From Capniomyces stellatus (Eukaryota > Kickxellomycota > Harpellomycetes > Harpellales > Legeriomycetaceae): 64,000 nucleotides of DNA. Shown here piece by piece: positions 21,652 through 33,427 of this stretch; the first letter of the stretch is position 1; each line of letters starts with the position of its first letter. The notes under the pieces are model-generated. The model saw only the letters and a program-made list of their open reading frames with translations. It had not been told where the DNA came from and ran no database searches. The stretch is taken from assembly GCA_001661515.1 (NCBI GenBank), contig LUVW01000025.1, positions 174,297-238,296 on the forward strand, written 5' to 3'. Made by a program: the position numbers and the translations under genes.

Positions 21652-24600
21652 TTCAAATCAATCAAAAGCTTTTGCTTATTGACAGTTCAAGTTAAACAGC
21701 TTTAGTATCGCGATAAAGAAACAATAAGGAGGAGATTATAAAGCGGTGATGTTTGTGAGAAAATCCTTGCCTTATATAGCAGCTCCGGCTATTATGCTGT
21801 GAGAAACGAGCCATTAATAATTTTGATCCCTGAAATTACTACTAAAACGTGTATGTATATGTATAGTAATAACCGCAAACAATATAAAAACCTCTAAAAG
21901 GCAACATTGCCATCAGACTTATATTTGAACAGGTATGCTCATCATCAGTACGTAGATATTCCTTTCTCAGCATCACTAAATTGGTGTCTTTTTAAAGCAA
22001 ATTACTGACAGCTCATTGCATAAGCCATTTCCAATTCAAATCTAGTAAGCTTGGGAGCACTATTAATAGTAGCACCAAGTAAGGTTTATAGCTCAATGTT
22101 TATAGTTGTGACCATTGTAGCGTCGTAACATCTAATCTATTATACTGGTCACATTCCGTTTTGGATTAGGTAATGACTTCGGAATCGGCAAAACTAGCGT
22201 GGATTTGGTTCTAACAAATCCAGTGTTAAAGTTTCAAAGTGGAGCTTTTCTTAAATTATGCCACTTTGTTGAACAACGAAAAAGCGAACTTCTCACAAAA
22301 GCTTTAACTGAGCTATTTATGGGATAAGTAGTTGCAAGCAAAGCAAATCCGATTATAAATCGCCCATATTTACTATTGATCTGTTCAAAAAAACACTTTT
22401 AGTCACTATTTTTGTATCGCAACAAAAGCCTGGTGACACAAGCTATTTTAATTAAAAATACGGTTGTTAGTAGAAAACTGAAGTTTTTTTTGCAAAATAA
22501 AAGTTTCCCTTTTAAGAATCAAGTTGATCATCACTTTTCTCTTTATTATATAATATGCGGATGTAATGAAAAAATGGATAATAAATAGGTGAAAGTATGA
22601 TAAGTAAGTGAAAATGAAATTGAGGGAAAGACCCAGCTAACCTTAACCCTACGCGTTTGCAACAATACATTCGATGTTGATGTTGGTAGATGGCATTACC
22701 AAAGTATGAGTTAAGGTGCACCAATAGATTTATGATTCCGTAGATCTCAATAGCATAACGTTCAAATATAATAGACTGGCATACAACCAAGACGGCTGAC
22801 CAATACTACAAGTTGGCCGATGCAATGTATTATAAATAAACATATATATTCGCTTTGCTATTATACGTGTAACGCCGATGGTGAGTTTCCCTGTACTATA
22901 GCTCAAACTTCAGCATGCTTTTTCAGCAAGTTATGGCTACTAATGCAGCAATATATATTTCAAGACATTCTTGAAATCGCTAGACTGTGCTGTATTTTTC
23001 GGGATCTCTGGAAAAAAGTTTCCCACAATCGTGTCACATCACACTGATTCGTTGAAGAGTGCGAAAAATAAAAGTGTATAGCTAAACAAAAAAATGGCAT
23101 ATAACTTCAATAATAAAAAAAAGGTATATCATTAATGATTATGATAATATTACACTACTAATAAATTTTGCACAAGACTGATTTTGAACAAACTGCGGGT
23201 CCCAAAGAGATTCAAATGATTGCAATGACTTCAGGTGACAGAACAACTAAAAAAAAAATAATACTCGATAAAATGGCTAGAGATAATATTCGATAAAATG
23301 ACCAAAAATAACTATCAGGATTTTCTAAAATACGGTCACTCAGTTCGGTGAGTTAAATATAGCCATTTAACTCGTTTTTTTTCACTTCAACAATAAAAGT
23401 ACTGTGGGAGCGAGGGTATGTGTATATATCGAGTTTGTATTTCTACATCCACACCCATTCATGGTTGACGTGTAATACATAGAAAAAAAATCAATTTAGC
23501 TCGTCGTGTATATTAAATTTTCAAACTAAAAGTGCATGCTTTATTTGAAAAAAAGAAAGGTGTTCCAACGAGTTTTTAGTTGTAAACCCGATCAACATCT
23601 TTTTCTGCTTTCAATTAACCATTTTAAGTAGCCGAGCTATTAATAAACACAATCTTAGCAAGCCAGCGCAAACTCGCTCCGTGACATGTTGCTGACAGAA
23701 GACGTATTTTTTTTCCTATCGAATTTAATAATTAATCGATATACTTCTTCCAACAGTGATCAGTAACAATTAGACGAGCTAAGATGTATCAATTCTATAC
23801 GCAGTTTTGCACTAACAATATCCCAAAGAGCCAACACGAGAGAATTCTTCTGCCATTACATTGACTGTTTTTCATACCTATTTTAAAAATATCACATCAC
23901 ATCACTTGATTTATTTTATGTCATGTACAATACTACCCCGTTTTCAGCACCACAATTCTACACTTTGGGAATAGATAAAAGAAAAGGTAAACTCGCTTGT
24001 AAATAGGTTTTAGTCAAGTTAAAGACATAGTATTAGCTTTTACATTAATTAATATATTGAATTACTTGGTATATTAATGATTAATATTAAACTATGTTTT
24101 TGGTGCGGAGAACCATATTGATATCGATTATTAATTATTACATTGTATTCATTAATTACGGTTGCAAAGTAAAAAAGTGAATGCTCAATAACATCAACAG
24201 CAATAAAGTAAAATGCTTATGTTCAATTTACGCAGAAATACTTTAAGCTTTGTCAGGAACCTGGGCCCAAAGGATCCAGTTTATCAGCAACACTAATAAA
24301 GATATTGATTTGTATATTGCTTCAACTTACACCATGTATTGTGGTGCCAAGTAAGCAAAGTAGCATTATTAGAATGGAATGCTCAGAGTCGCTGAATGCT
24401 GATATCTCAAAATTTTGGGTGTTATTTTGTCAACAAGCTCAAACTTATGAATTAAAATTCAGTGAGAAACCAATTATTAACATTACATAATATGGAAATG
24501 GTGTGAATATTAATTATGAATTTCTGAAAAGTGCAACACAATTATCAGTATTCCAAATCTGAATATTAAAAACCCTAGTACATGCCAATTGTAATATCAT

Positions 24601-24816
24601 GGAAGGATGGAGATGGGATGTGTGTATATGTAAAGAGTATATGGCAGCAATTGTTTGCCATTATGGCCAAAAAAAAAATTCTCATAAACACACAAAAGAC
24701 ATCAGTCACAACACAGCGACTTCTTCATTCACAAAATTATTTTAAAGTTATTTAGTTCTGTTTATAAGTGTTTAGCCGTGTGTCGATTTAATAGTATTAA
24801 TTAGCAAATTTGACCG
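21652..24816. other. 3.2-kb gene-poor region
   Basis: AT-rich DNA upstream of both flanking genes. I see no conserved protein, tRNA or snRNA. Short motifs recur around 23262-23300 (two near copies of TCGATAAAATG), and 24030-24150 is extremely AT-rich with ATTAAT repeats. Confidence 0.55.
21771..21780 (-). promoter_or_regulatory. TATA box of the hypothetical acidic protein gene
   Basis: GCTATATAAG on the minus strand, 120-150 bp upstream of the two possible start codons. Confidence 0.5.
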
Positions 24817-26295
24817 ATGGTGAACAACCCCAAGTTGGGTAAATCAGAAAAACTACCAGATAAAACAGGCAAAGACTTAAGGTACGATTCTGCAATTATG
24901 GAGTCAAAGCGAGGTAGCAGAAATTCGGAGCCAAAAGTGGAGGGCGGTCTACGCGGATACGATGCAAATATAATGAACGAGATTGACTTCAGATCCAACT
25001 ACTCTTTAAACACACACATTACAAATAGGATAAACTTTGCAAACACGCTGGGAGGCGAGAACACATCGAACCCAATAGAGTCCGAGTTTAACGCCAAATT
25101 TTCATCCAAGCTTTACAGTCAAAAAAACAACAAGAACTTCAACGACTCGTTTAGCAGCGAAAAAATCTTTAAAATATTCCTTGAGGCAAACTTGACGAAA
25201 AACGACCATAATGCAAATTTTGAAAAGGATGTCATTGTAGTTGGCCCAAAGAACATTCACGAAGGAAGCCAACCAGTGTTGAGAAACTCAGGTTACGTGT
25301 ACGGAAGCCAGTATTACCAGATAGCAAACTTGGCAGCAAACGAGCACAGAGGCTCAAAGGCAAATAAAACAAGGCTGATATCCCAAATGGAGATGGATAA
25401 AATCCAAAAAGTATTCGCAAGCGAGTATACCAACACAAAAGCAAACGCACCAAACACACCGTGTAGTTACAAGCACAGTGCGGTGCAGGACAGGTGTGAT
25501 GCTGATTCGTGCGATAGCAGCACGGACTCCTTGTCTAGTATAGAACGGACAAAAAGAAAGCTGATCAAAAGCTTGACCAAGAATAAAAACAATACAGACA
25601 ATGATTCCAAGCCCAAAGACAAAAAAAGTAAGGGCAAAAATAAAAACGAAGAGTACGATAATGGGAATTATCTCGAATTAAGCGGCAAAGAGTTTAGATT
25701 TGTTGATTTCGAGCTAGTTAAGCCCAAAAAGAGAAAGATCTTGTTCCTGTCACCCAAGGTGTTTGTGTCTTTGATTTTCACTTTGGTGCTAGTATCTATA
25801 ACTGCTGGATTTCTCTTATGGCCGCGCATACCAACAATAATCGTGGAGGGGGTGGAGCAGTTGGAGCAACCCAACGTAATGTTCAACATGAGCGAGAATA
25901 GGTTTGGTGTGCTGGTAAATGTCAAAATCAGGTACTTGGTTGTGAGCAGAAACTTTTATCCGCAAACTATAGAGAGCCTCAAAACCAAGCTTGTTTTGAC
26001 AAGCTCCCGTATGGTTCTAGGCAACCAACTAACCAAAAACATTGAGCTTCAGCCCCAAGAAAACAACCGCTTCACAATAGACGCATCGATATACCACGAG
26101 ACCAATCAGCTAAACGACAGCACGGTTGTTGAGCTCTTCAACAAGTGCGGATCAAACAGTGAATTGATACCACAGACTCTGATGAATAGTCCTGGCGCAC
26201 TGCCTTTAGAGTTGGAATCAATAATTAAGCTTAAAGGTCTGGGTTTTCTAAACATAAACAAAGTTGTTGACAATAGCCAGTTGAGTTGCAGTTAA
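24817..26295 (+). CDS. Single-pass membrane protein with LEA2-like domain
   Basis: Intronless, 492 residues. Residues 1 to about 300 are polar, low complexity and probably cytosolic, with a Lys/Asn/Asp-rich stretch before a basic anchor (KPKKRKI, about 303). One transmembrane helix follows (about 313-332, core FVSLIFTLVLVSITAGFLLW). The distal 155 residues start PRIPTIIVEGVE and run as alternating beta-type segments (FGVLVNVKIRYLVVSRNFYP, then KLVLTSSRMVLGNQ) typical of the LEA2/immunoglobulin-like fold. This layout of long cytosolic tail, one helix and lumenal LEA2-like domain is that of vacuolar membrane proteins such as yeast Vac7 and Tag1. A Vac7-like role in vacuolar lipid regulation is possible but not shown. 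The final residues contain a Cys (LSCS). Confidence 0.75.
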   Translation: MVNNPKLGKSEKLPDKTGKDLRYDSAIMESKRGSRNSEPKVEGGLRGYDANIMNEIDFRSNYSLNTHITNRINFANTLGGENTSNPIESEFNAKFSSKLYSQKNNKNFNDSFSSEKIFKIFLEANLTKNDHNANFEKDVIVVGPKNIHEGSQPVLRNSGYVYGSQYYQIANLAANEHRGSKANKTRLISQMEMDKIQKVFASEYTNTKANAPNTPCSYKHSAVQDRCDADSCDSSTDSLSSIERTKRKLIKSLTKNKNNTDNDSKPKDKKSKGKNKNEEYDNGNYLELSGKEFRFVDFELVKPKKRKILFLSPKVFVSLIFTLVLVSITAGFLLWPRIPTIIVEGVEQLEQPNVMFNMSENRFGVLVNVKIRYLVVSRNFYPQTIESLKTKLVLTSSRMVLGNQLTKNIELQPQENNRFTIDASIYHETNQLNDSTVVELFNKCGSNSELIPQTLMNSPGALPLELESIIKLKGLGFLNINKVVDNSQLSCS

Positions 26296-27013
26296 ATACT
26301 GCTTGGTATGTTTTATTTCCTGAAAATAGCTGTGTAAACAGCATTTTCTATCACTACTTTAACTAGCTTCGGTTTAAAGTATTGCTTGTATTATTTTTAT
26401 ATAGAACCTACAAAACATATTCGTATATTTGCGTCATTATCACCTATTGCTTGGTAAATACTCGAACAAAAGATGGCTGTTAAAAATAAAGAGAAAAATC
26501 ATGAATTCTAAGGTTTAGTTATTTACAATGAGCATAAATCGGGCGATCGAATTGTAATTAGGCCAATCTCAAGTTATTTTGATCGTTTCAATTTTAGGAT
26601 ATTATCAAATAAATAAAGGTACAGTAAAATAAATGTGTCAGAAACTAATCTTGGTTTTGTTTCGAGTTTGAATGCAGAGCAAGCAAGCAATCCAAAACTT
26701 TTTTCTCAGTTCAAATCAACACGGTTACCTCTAGAATCACACTTGGCTTGAAAAAACAAATATCGAATATGATGTACTCCCCAGAACATAAAATGTAAAA
26801 AAAAAACACACACATATATTGTTTTTATTATTTTGTTTCATTTCGCTCCGTTTTGTATAATTCAGAAATTCAGCATCTTGAGAATTACAGCTTTTATAAT
26901 TCCAGATCAAGAATTGTTATTATACTGGAAAGAATAAAAGGATGAAAGTATGAAATAGGATAAACGGTAGAATGCGTCATAAAATTGAATAGAAAAATAT
27001 ACAATTAATACAA
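26296..27013. other. Intergenic region upstream of ERG8
   Basis: AT-rich spacer that should contain the start codon and short first exon of ERG8. I could not identify them with confidence. Confidence 0.5.
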
Positions 27014-29502
27014 GTGTGTTTTCAAAAACAACATAGAACGGTGTTTGGAGCGCCAGGAAAAGTACTGGTTGCGGGCGGATATTTGGTGCTTGATGAAAAG
27101 TACAGAGGATTGGTACAAGCAGTGGATTCATATGTCTACTCCTCTGTAAAGGTTAGTACTCGAGGCGCGGTAGCAGAAACTTCGATGAAAGGAGACAATG
27201 GACTTGAAAACAGCGCTTTGGATAATGTGGAATTTAATGCCGAGTTCAACGAAACGGAAATAAGAGTGAGATCAATTCAGTTTAATGAGGCTGAGTGGGT
27301 TTATAGCGTACGACTACTGGCAAAAGGATCGAGTTTAAATAAAAATGTTGTCATAAAGCAGTAAGTGTTCTACCTGAATATGTAAAATAAAATAAGGAAT
27401 CAATCTTGGGCTCGTTATTCTTGGGATAGAGGAAGGGATATAGATGTGGTGGTGGTGGTGGTAAAGTTTGGATATTCTTGGTACTAATTATAGCGGCAAT
27501 TGAATAAAATAGAAAGACATCAAAGAGCGGAAACCCAAACAAGTTTGTGGAGACAGTGCTTGAAAAAACATTGGACGTAATAATTCAAAAAACACCTGAA
27601 GTAGTGTCGTATATGTTTCCAAGGATCGGGGATGGGTTAGTAAAAACGATTTGCATAAACTTGGGATCTGATAACGATTTTTACTCGCAAAGGAATACAG
27701 TAAGTTGGTTCATGAGCTTGGATACAGATTGGGCCAAGCCAAAGGCTGGGTGTAGAGAGCGGTTTTGAATGGTATATACTTGATAACTAGTGTATAACAT
27801 GTACCTGAATGGCGGTGTTCTGAAGGCAATAAATAACTTGTGGGTGTTTGTAGTTGGTTGAAATGGGGCTACCTATCACAACAGAGTCATTGAAGAAGCT
27901 GTCACAATCGCTGCACACAAACACGACGTTAGAGAAGGTGCACAAGACAGGACTTGGAAGTAGCGCAGCGTTGGTGACATCGCTAACAGGAGCGCTGCTG
28001 ATCCACTTTGGTACAACCAAGAAAGACGCGTTCATAAGAGAAAGATGCAGTGGTGTTGGAAGCTTGGCGGATTCTTTAGCTGGCGAGTATGACAGACAGC
28101 TTGTGCACAACCTGGCGCAGTTCAGCCATTGTTTGGGCCAGGGCAAAGTGGGGTCGGGGTTTGACGTATCGGCAGCGGTTTATGGATCACATGTCTACAA
28201 GAGATTTTCGCCGCAAGTAATCGAAGAGTCTATGGTGAATGTAGGGATGAATATGGCATTGTAGCAACATTATGTTGAAAACCCAGAAACAAGAGCATAA
28301 AAATAGAGAATTTACACCGAATTTAATTTAATTTAATTTAATTTAATTTAATTTAATTTAATTTTGGTTGGTGGATTTGTTATTTGATTAAATTGTGTTT
28401 ATTAGGCAAATGTGGAAACATTTATCTTGGCTATAGATCCCAAATACAAAAACATGAACTGCACAGTCGAGCTGTCCAACTTGCCACATGGATTTATTCT
28501 GCGATTGGCTGATGTTGAGGCAGGAAGCAACACGCCGTCGATGGTTGGAAAGGTGCTGGCTTGGAGAAAGGATAATCCAGTGCTTGCCAACGAGATCTGG
28601 ACAGCACTGGACAAAAACAACACGGCTATTGAAAAGTTGTGGCTCAAACTATCCGGCTACAGCAAGGAGAACAAGAAAAGTTACGAGTCTGCAATTGAAA
28701 AGTGCAGTAAACTGATAGGAAGAAATGTAAATACATAGCTCAGTTGACGTTTACTATACTGAACCACAAATTTTCTTGATACCAAATCATACACGTTTTA
28801 ATGTATAAGCAAAACAGAAAAAGGAAAAAGAAAAAAGAAAAAAGAAAAAAGAAAAAAACAGAGTTTACTCGAATCATTGTTTTAATGCTGTACTCTATTG
28901 TATTTATTTGGGTTGGTTAGTGGCCATCACTTATTAGTGAGTCAGGGCAAAAGATACTTGATCAAGTTGAGGTAAAAACCATTGAGGCGCTGGTGGAGCT
29001 TTATACAACATCAATCAAAGTTAGATCGCTGATGCGGGAAATGGGTGAAACAAGTAGTGTTCCAATTGAGCCCCCAATCCAAACTGAGTTGCTCGACTCT
29101 TGCCTGGAGTCTCCAGGAGTAGTAATGACTGGCGTGCCAGGAGGTGGGTTGATTGTTTTTTGTTTGTTTTTTTTAATTTTTGTAAAAGTACAGTATTGCT
29201 TATTTTATAAAGCTATTGATTTGTATGTTAGTTAGCATATAACTGAACTTGTGTTTTCCATTTATTTTTTTCTGCTTTTGTTTTCTGTTTTGCATTTTTT
29301 TTTTATTCTGTTAGCTGGTGGGTTTGATGCTATTTACTGCATCTGTCTGTCGCAAAAGTCCGTTGAAGTGCTTGAAAAAGACGTTTGGTTGGCATTCAAA
29401 GGACCGATAAACGTAACCCCGCTTTTGTCGTCTCAATCCAACCATGGGTGCTTTGTTCTAGATCCAGATTTTGCACCCCAAGTCCTCCTGGATTTTTCGT
29501 AG
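27014..29502 (+). CDS. ERG8: Phosphomevalonate kinase
   Basis: GHMP-family kinase that phosphorylates mevalonate-5-phosphate in the mevalonate pathway to sterols and isoprenoids. Six exons join in frame: up to 27360, 27528-27699, 27854-28234, 28406-28726, 28921-29143 and 29315-29502. The N-terminal FGAPGKVLVAGGYLVLDEKY matches the family start. The ATP-binding GHMP motif is KTGLGSSAALVTS in exon 3, followed by GKVGSGFDVSAAVYGS. Exon 5-6 gives IEPPIQTELLDSC and PGAGGFDAIYCICLS, the family's C-terminal signature. The frame is closed by a TAG at 26990 with no ATG before the conserved core, so the first few codons must lie in a small upstream exon; 27014 is only the open-frame limit. The length of about 540 residues is longer than yeast Erg8 (about 450). 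Confidence 0.93.
28321..28364. repeat. ATTTA microsatellite in ERG8 intron 3
   Basis: About eight to nine perfect pentanucleotide ATTTA units inside the intron between exons 3 and 4. A second purine-rich (GAAAAAA) run occupies intron 4 at about 28816-28857. Confidence 0.95.
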
Positions 29503-30177
29503 TCTCAAGACACTTGACCTTGTTATTCTTGTTTTTATAAATATAATTTGATTTTAGTACCTACTATGCTTGCAATTTGGTCAAAGTAGCCATATTATAC
29601 AAGCATGGCTACGTTCTTCCAGCTACAGATCATACACTGTGGATACCAACAACTGTCCAAAACGTCAAATCACAGCTATTCTGCCACTTGTTGCTGTGTC
29701 TGTAACTAGCTTAGATTTGTAAACATATCAACTAAATTCAATATATTGGTGCTAAAATGTCTGTTATTAAAACATCGATGTCAAATTAAAACCCAAGTAT
29801 TTTCAAGCAGAAAGGACTACCAAAAAAAAAAAAAAAGTCACTTAGGTTTAAAAGTTGAGTTTTAGATTTTACAGAGCGCTACTTTAAAACAGTTTTTTTA
29901 TATAAAAAAAAGAATCACTGTTTGTCCAACTAAATGGGATGCAACTTGTCTTGGTCGACTGATTTAGTTTTTCTTTCCCTAATTAATGCAACGTAATTTT
30001 GTTTTATTCTCATTTAGTTTGGCTTCTATTTAGTCTTATGTTTGTTTTATCACTATGCTCAACCATCTAGGCATAATGACAAAAAGCCCGACATTCGCTG
30101 CTATATAATCCTAGTTCAGATCCTTTTAAACCATCACTAGAAAGTTGTAAAACATAATAACACAGTTAAATTCGAAA
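29503..30177. other. Convergent spacer
   Basis: Between the 3' ends of ERG8 (+) and the cytochrome oxidase subunit gene (-). AT-rich, no gene seen. Confidence 0.5.
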
Positions 30178-30579
30178 TCAACTAACCTTGATGATGAGAT
30201 TCATCATTCCGTACATTGATGTAACAAATCCTACGGCAACAAGTCCGTATGTGCTGTAGGTCAAAACTCTGGCGACTGGGGTACGCAAGTAAGTTGGCCT
30301 GTGGCTTGATTGCTAAAAAAAAATAAGGAAAAAAGCAACAATGAAGCAGTGAGTTTAAATCTGTGTTTAATTTCAGCCACTTTGTTCTGGGTGGTTTGCT
30401 AAACAAAAGATATTTGACTGAGATTTGTAAACGGCCAAAATCAGCAGGAATCGTGATGGAAACAATGCTTTAAGGGCATTTTGAAGGCATATTTTTGTCT
30501 CTTTTTGTCATTGCTGGTATATACTGCACAAAGTGCACACACTTACTTGGTAGAAACGCTGTTTTTCGATGATATTCAT
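30178..30579 (-). CDS. COX7: Cytochrome c oxidase subunit 7/VIIa
   Basis: Two-exon small gene, 30579-30547 and 30312-30178, separated by a 234-nt GTAAGT...TTTAG intron, encoding 55 residues. Exon 1 is MNIIEKQRFYQ, and exon 2 begins QSSHRPTYLRTPVARVLTY and continues into one membrane helix (YGLVAVGFVTSMYGMMNLII). A short basic/aromatic matrix segment, an R-x-P turn, then a single transmembrane span at 55-60 residues total is the layout of fungal Cox7 (VIIa family), a peripheral nuclear-coded subunit of complex IV in the inner membrane. Identity rests on architecture and the aligned pattern, not on a search. The stop follows after IIKVS; splicing at the adjacent GTTAGT would also give an immediate stop. 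Confidence 0.75.
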
Positions 30580-31080
30580 TTTGTTATTTTTATAATCCAA
30601 AGCTTTGATGGTTAAAGTAAATTAAACTTGCAACTTGATTTGAAAACAGAAAAAAAGCCTGAATCCTTTGATGCCTTAATGCTTTTATTTGGTGATTTTT
30701 TTTCAGTTTTATTTTTCAATTCTACTTTTTACCTTTTATTTAATAGTCTAGATAGTAAAATTCCAATGGAAAAATAGGTGAGATTCTCAGCTTCAAAATT
30801 AGACCAAGTTTTTTTTGCTTATAAACTGCTCCAACTAACTTGAGCTTTTAGTGATAATTAAAAAAAAAAAAGTTGGAAGCCCCAATGGCTCGAGAGTATC
30901 CCCCCTCCATTTTATCTATAAACAACCATTGGCAACTGATTACAGCAAACCAATTGTTGCTTTAAAACAATACATTTATTCAACCTTCTTTATTTTTTAC
31001 ACTTTGCTTTTTCAAGGTGTTTTTTTCTTATCAGAAAATAAAATAAAATAGAAAAGCAGAAAAAGGCTGGCTTTTCTAGG
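30580..31080. other. Intergenic spacer upstream of COX7
   Basis: AT-rich promoter region of COX7 and left flank of the LINE fragment. No gene seen. Confidence 0.5.
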
Positions 31081-32021
31081 TTGAAAATTAAGATTTGGAT
31101 TTTGTGGTCTCCCAATAGCAACGCAGAAATTAAACTTACGATTTTTTTTCCAACAAAATTTCTGGACTTAAAACTCTACCTACCATATAACCAACTGCTA
31201 CTCGCAGGCGACAGCATAAAAAGTTACACACCCAAAAGGGGGCAGAATGTCAAAGTTTGTCAAAGACAGAGAAGTTATAAACAGAAAAAAATGTAATATA
31301 CCAGACGACGTCGAGTTAAACGAGATTAACTGGAAAAAAAAACTACAATTTAAGAATAACACCTAAAATAAGATCATATTTGCGGTTGTTCTTTAATGGG
31401 GCAGTAAGAACACCAGCATCAATGATAAGCTATATTGACCCGGACAAACTTCAGTGTCCGTTTTGCGAATTTAAAGTCGAAGACCTATACCATCGATTTT
31501 ATGGCTGTGCCAGAATCCAGAAATATTGGAATATAATCAGAGATTTTATAGCCGAAATACAAATAGGGAACAAAAATAATATAAGAGAGTTTACAAAAGA
31601 TATTGCGTCAGGATTGAATTTTTTAAAGGAAATAATTCCTCAAAACACGATTTTCTTTGCTCTGGCAATTTGGGAAATTAACAAATCAGTAACGGAAAAA
31701 AATTTATCGGAAATAAATTTAGACGAAAGGGCACTTTTCAATCGTTGGAAAGTAAATTTAAAAAATTTAATAATTCGGGAACTCTCGCCTAGAAACAGAA
31801 ATACATTCACAAAAAATTGGGTCAAAATCAAATGCAACTGGTTTGCTTTTGAGCCTGGTGAAGATCCAAGTAAAGATAAAATAACATTTTTACTCAACTG
31901 ACCCCTAAAAACACTAGAGAACAAACTGAAATAATTTGATATTATTTTAATATAGCTAACCTGCAAAACTTTATACATTTATTAACGTTCATATTAATAA
32001 ATTTCAACAATAAAAAAAAAA
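31081..32021 (+). mobile_element. 5'-truncated, frameshifted LINE (non-LTR retrotransposon) 3' part
   Basis: The frame at 31380-31901 encodes the C-terminal end of a non-LTR reverse transcriptase protein. Its zf-RVT motif reads CPFC, then EDLYHRFYGC, followed by a Trp-rich region. Upstream coding continues in other frames: 31081-31240 (FPTKFLDLKLYLPYNQLLLA), then a shift at the G5 run 31238-31242, and another at the A9 run 31334-31342, just before ITPKIRSYLRLFFNG. The 3'-UTR and an A-tail end at about 32021. Endonuclease and catalytic RT domains are missing, so the copy is dead on arrival or decayed. Frame changes sit in homopolymers, so sequencing error could explain some. It is a retroelement relic and not a host gene. 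Confidence 0.8.
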
Positions 32022-32209
32022 TCTATTCCACTCATTCTGTTTCATTCTGATTTTAATAACTACAAAATAAACAGATAAATAATAGAAAAAATATCTATGG
32101 TGCATCTACGCTGCACACAACAGCACCTTCTATCCTATTCCAAACCACACCGCAAACCTTGTGTGTTTCACAAAAAGCACAACGTGAACCAAGGCTAGTC
32201 GGATCGAGG

Positions 32210-32767
32210 CTAGTTCAACCATGCTATTGACTTGATTGTGTGACCATAGTCAATATTGAACGAAGCTGGGTTCCATTTGCTTTGACGGCTGGACTCGTGG
32301 CATCTTCCACCGCAGTTGGACTCTTCACAAACCATGATAATCCCTGGTCCTGGCTTTTCATCGCCATATTTGCCCGAAAGCGCTGTTTCAAAGTTGTAGC
32401 AGCGGTTTGCAACCAAGTTGTATGTAGCAACTGGTGATTTGTACCATTCTTCACGGAACATCTCGACCTTGAGTTTTGAGTGGCCGTGGTGGCCGTGATG
32501 GCCGTGATGGCCGTGGTGGTGGTGGTTGTAGTGCAGGGCTGACGGCATGTCCTCGTTATCCAACGACTCGGCCATCCCGTTTGACTCGCTGTCTTGGTAG
32601 GCACCTGGTCTGGGTGCTTGTGAAAGGTACTTGGCGTCCTGTTTTATGTTTGTTGGTCTCCCTTCTACAAACCTGGGACTGTTTTCAGCGCCCATGTTCA
32701 TGTCCACTCCGTTTCCGGCCATGGCTACAGACAAAACAGCAAGTGTTCCAATAACGAATTTCAGCAT
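32210..32767 (-). CDS. Secreted crystallin-like Cys-rich protein with His-rich linker
   Basis: Intronless, 185 residues. Residues 1-17 form a signal peptide (MLKFVIGTLAVLSVAMA). A polar linker of about 75 residues follows, containing a histidine cluster (HHHHGHHGHHGHHGH) that could bind metal. The C-terminal domain begins KLKVEMFREEWY and carries cysteines in the pattern CYN...C-x4-C-x3-C, ending SIAWLN. The domain resembles one beta/gamma-crystallin-type motif set as seen in small secreted fungal proteins. The paralogue at 44125 keeps the same cysteine spacing. A TATA box lies about 165 bp upstream. Role (cell wall, defence or metal handling) is unknown; fold assignment is by pattern only. 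Confidence 0.8.
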   Translation of the reverse strand: MLKFVIGTLAVLSVAMAGNGVDMNMGAENSPRFVEGRPTNIKQDAKYLSQAPRPGAYQDSESNGMAESLDNEDMPSALHYNHHHHGHHGHHGHHGHSKLKVEMFREEWYKSPVATYNLVANRCYNFETALSGKYGDEKPGPGIIMVCEESNCGGRCHESSRQSKWNPASFNIDYGHTIKSIAWLN

Positions 32768-32931
32768 TTTAGTGTTCTAGTGTGTGTTTTACAGCAGGTT
32801 ATACAGGCAAGTTCTACAAGCGGGTTATTGTGTTCTTTCTAATTAGAAAACAGAGAGCTGTGATTCTAGAGTCGGATTATTAAAGACTTTATAGTTTTTT
32901 GATGTTTATTGAAAAGGTGTAGATTGAGCAG

Positions 32932-32939
32932 CTTTTATA
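32932..32939 (-). promoter_or_regulatory. TATA box of the His-rich secreted-protein gene
   Basis: TATAAAAG on the minus strand, about 165 bp before the ATG at 32767. Confidence 0.5.
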
Positions 32940-33000
32940 GAAATATTTTTGGGTTAACTGTGTCCATGATTGTGTTGTGGTCGAGTAGTGTTTAGGTGGC

Positions 33001-33112
33001 AGATATGTAGCAGGTAGATAATATCATAGTACTAAGTAGATAGCATGTGGATAGTAAGTAGGTAGCAGGTAGATAGTAAGTAGATAGCAGGTAGTTAATA
33101 TCAGAGTACTAA
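33001..33112. repeat. Minisatellite, AGTAAGTAGATAGCAGGTAG-type units
   Basis: Degenerate tandem copies of a roughly 20-bp GTAG/ATAG-rich unit, with a longer-range duplication of ATATCA(T/G)AGTACTAA at both ends of the array. Confidence 0.8.
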
Positions 33113-33427
33113 CGCAATACCAACATAGTATCAAATGATCAGCATAGTATTATAAGGATATGCCTTGTATTGAATTATGTTCTACTTGTATCTAGGCGTG
33201 ATTCTCTTCAAGTAACACCACATTCTAGCATTCATGTGGTAAAACCACACCGGCCAACTGAAAAGTATACTTGCACATATACCCAAGATCAGCGTTTGAA
33301 ACGATAGAAATGCACCCAATTCACACCAGCTATTTTTGTCTTTGATCTACAACTAATTGCTTTGACAACCAAGAAATATTAAACGCTTTACGTTAACTCG
33401 ATTTCACCAATACCACGCATCTACACA

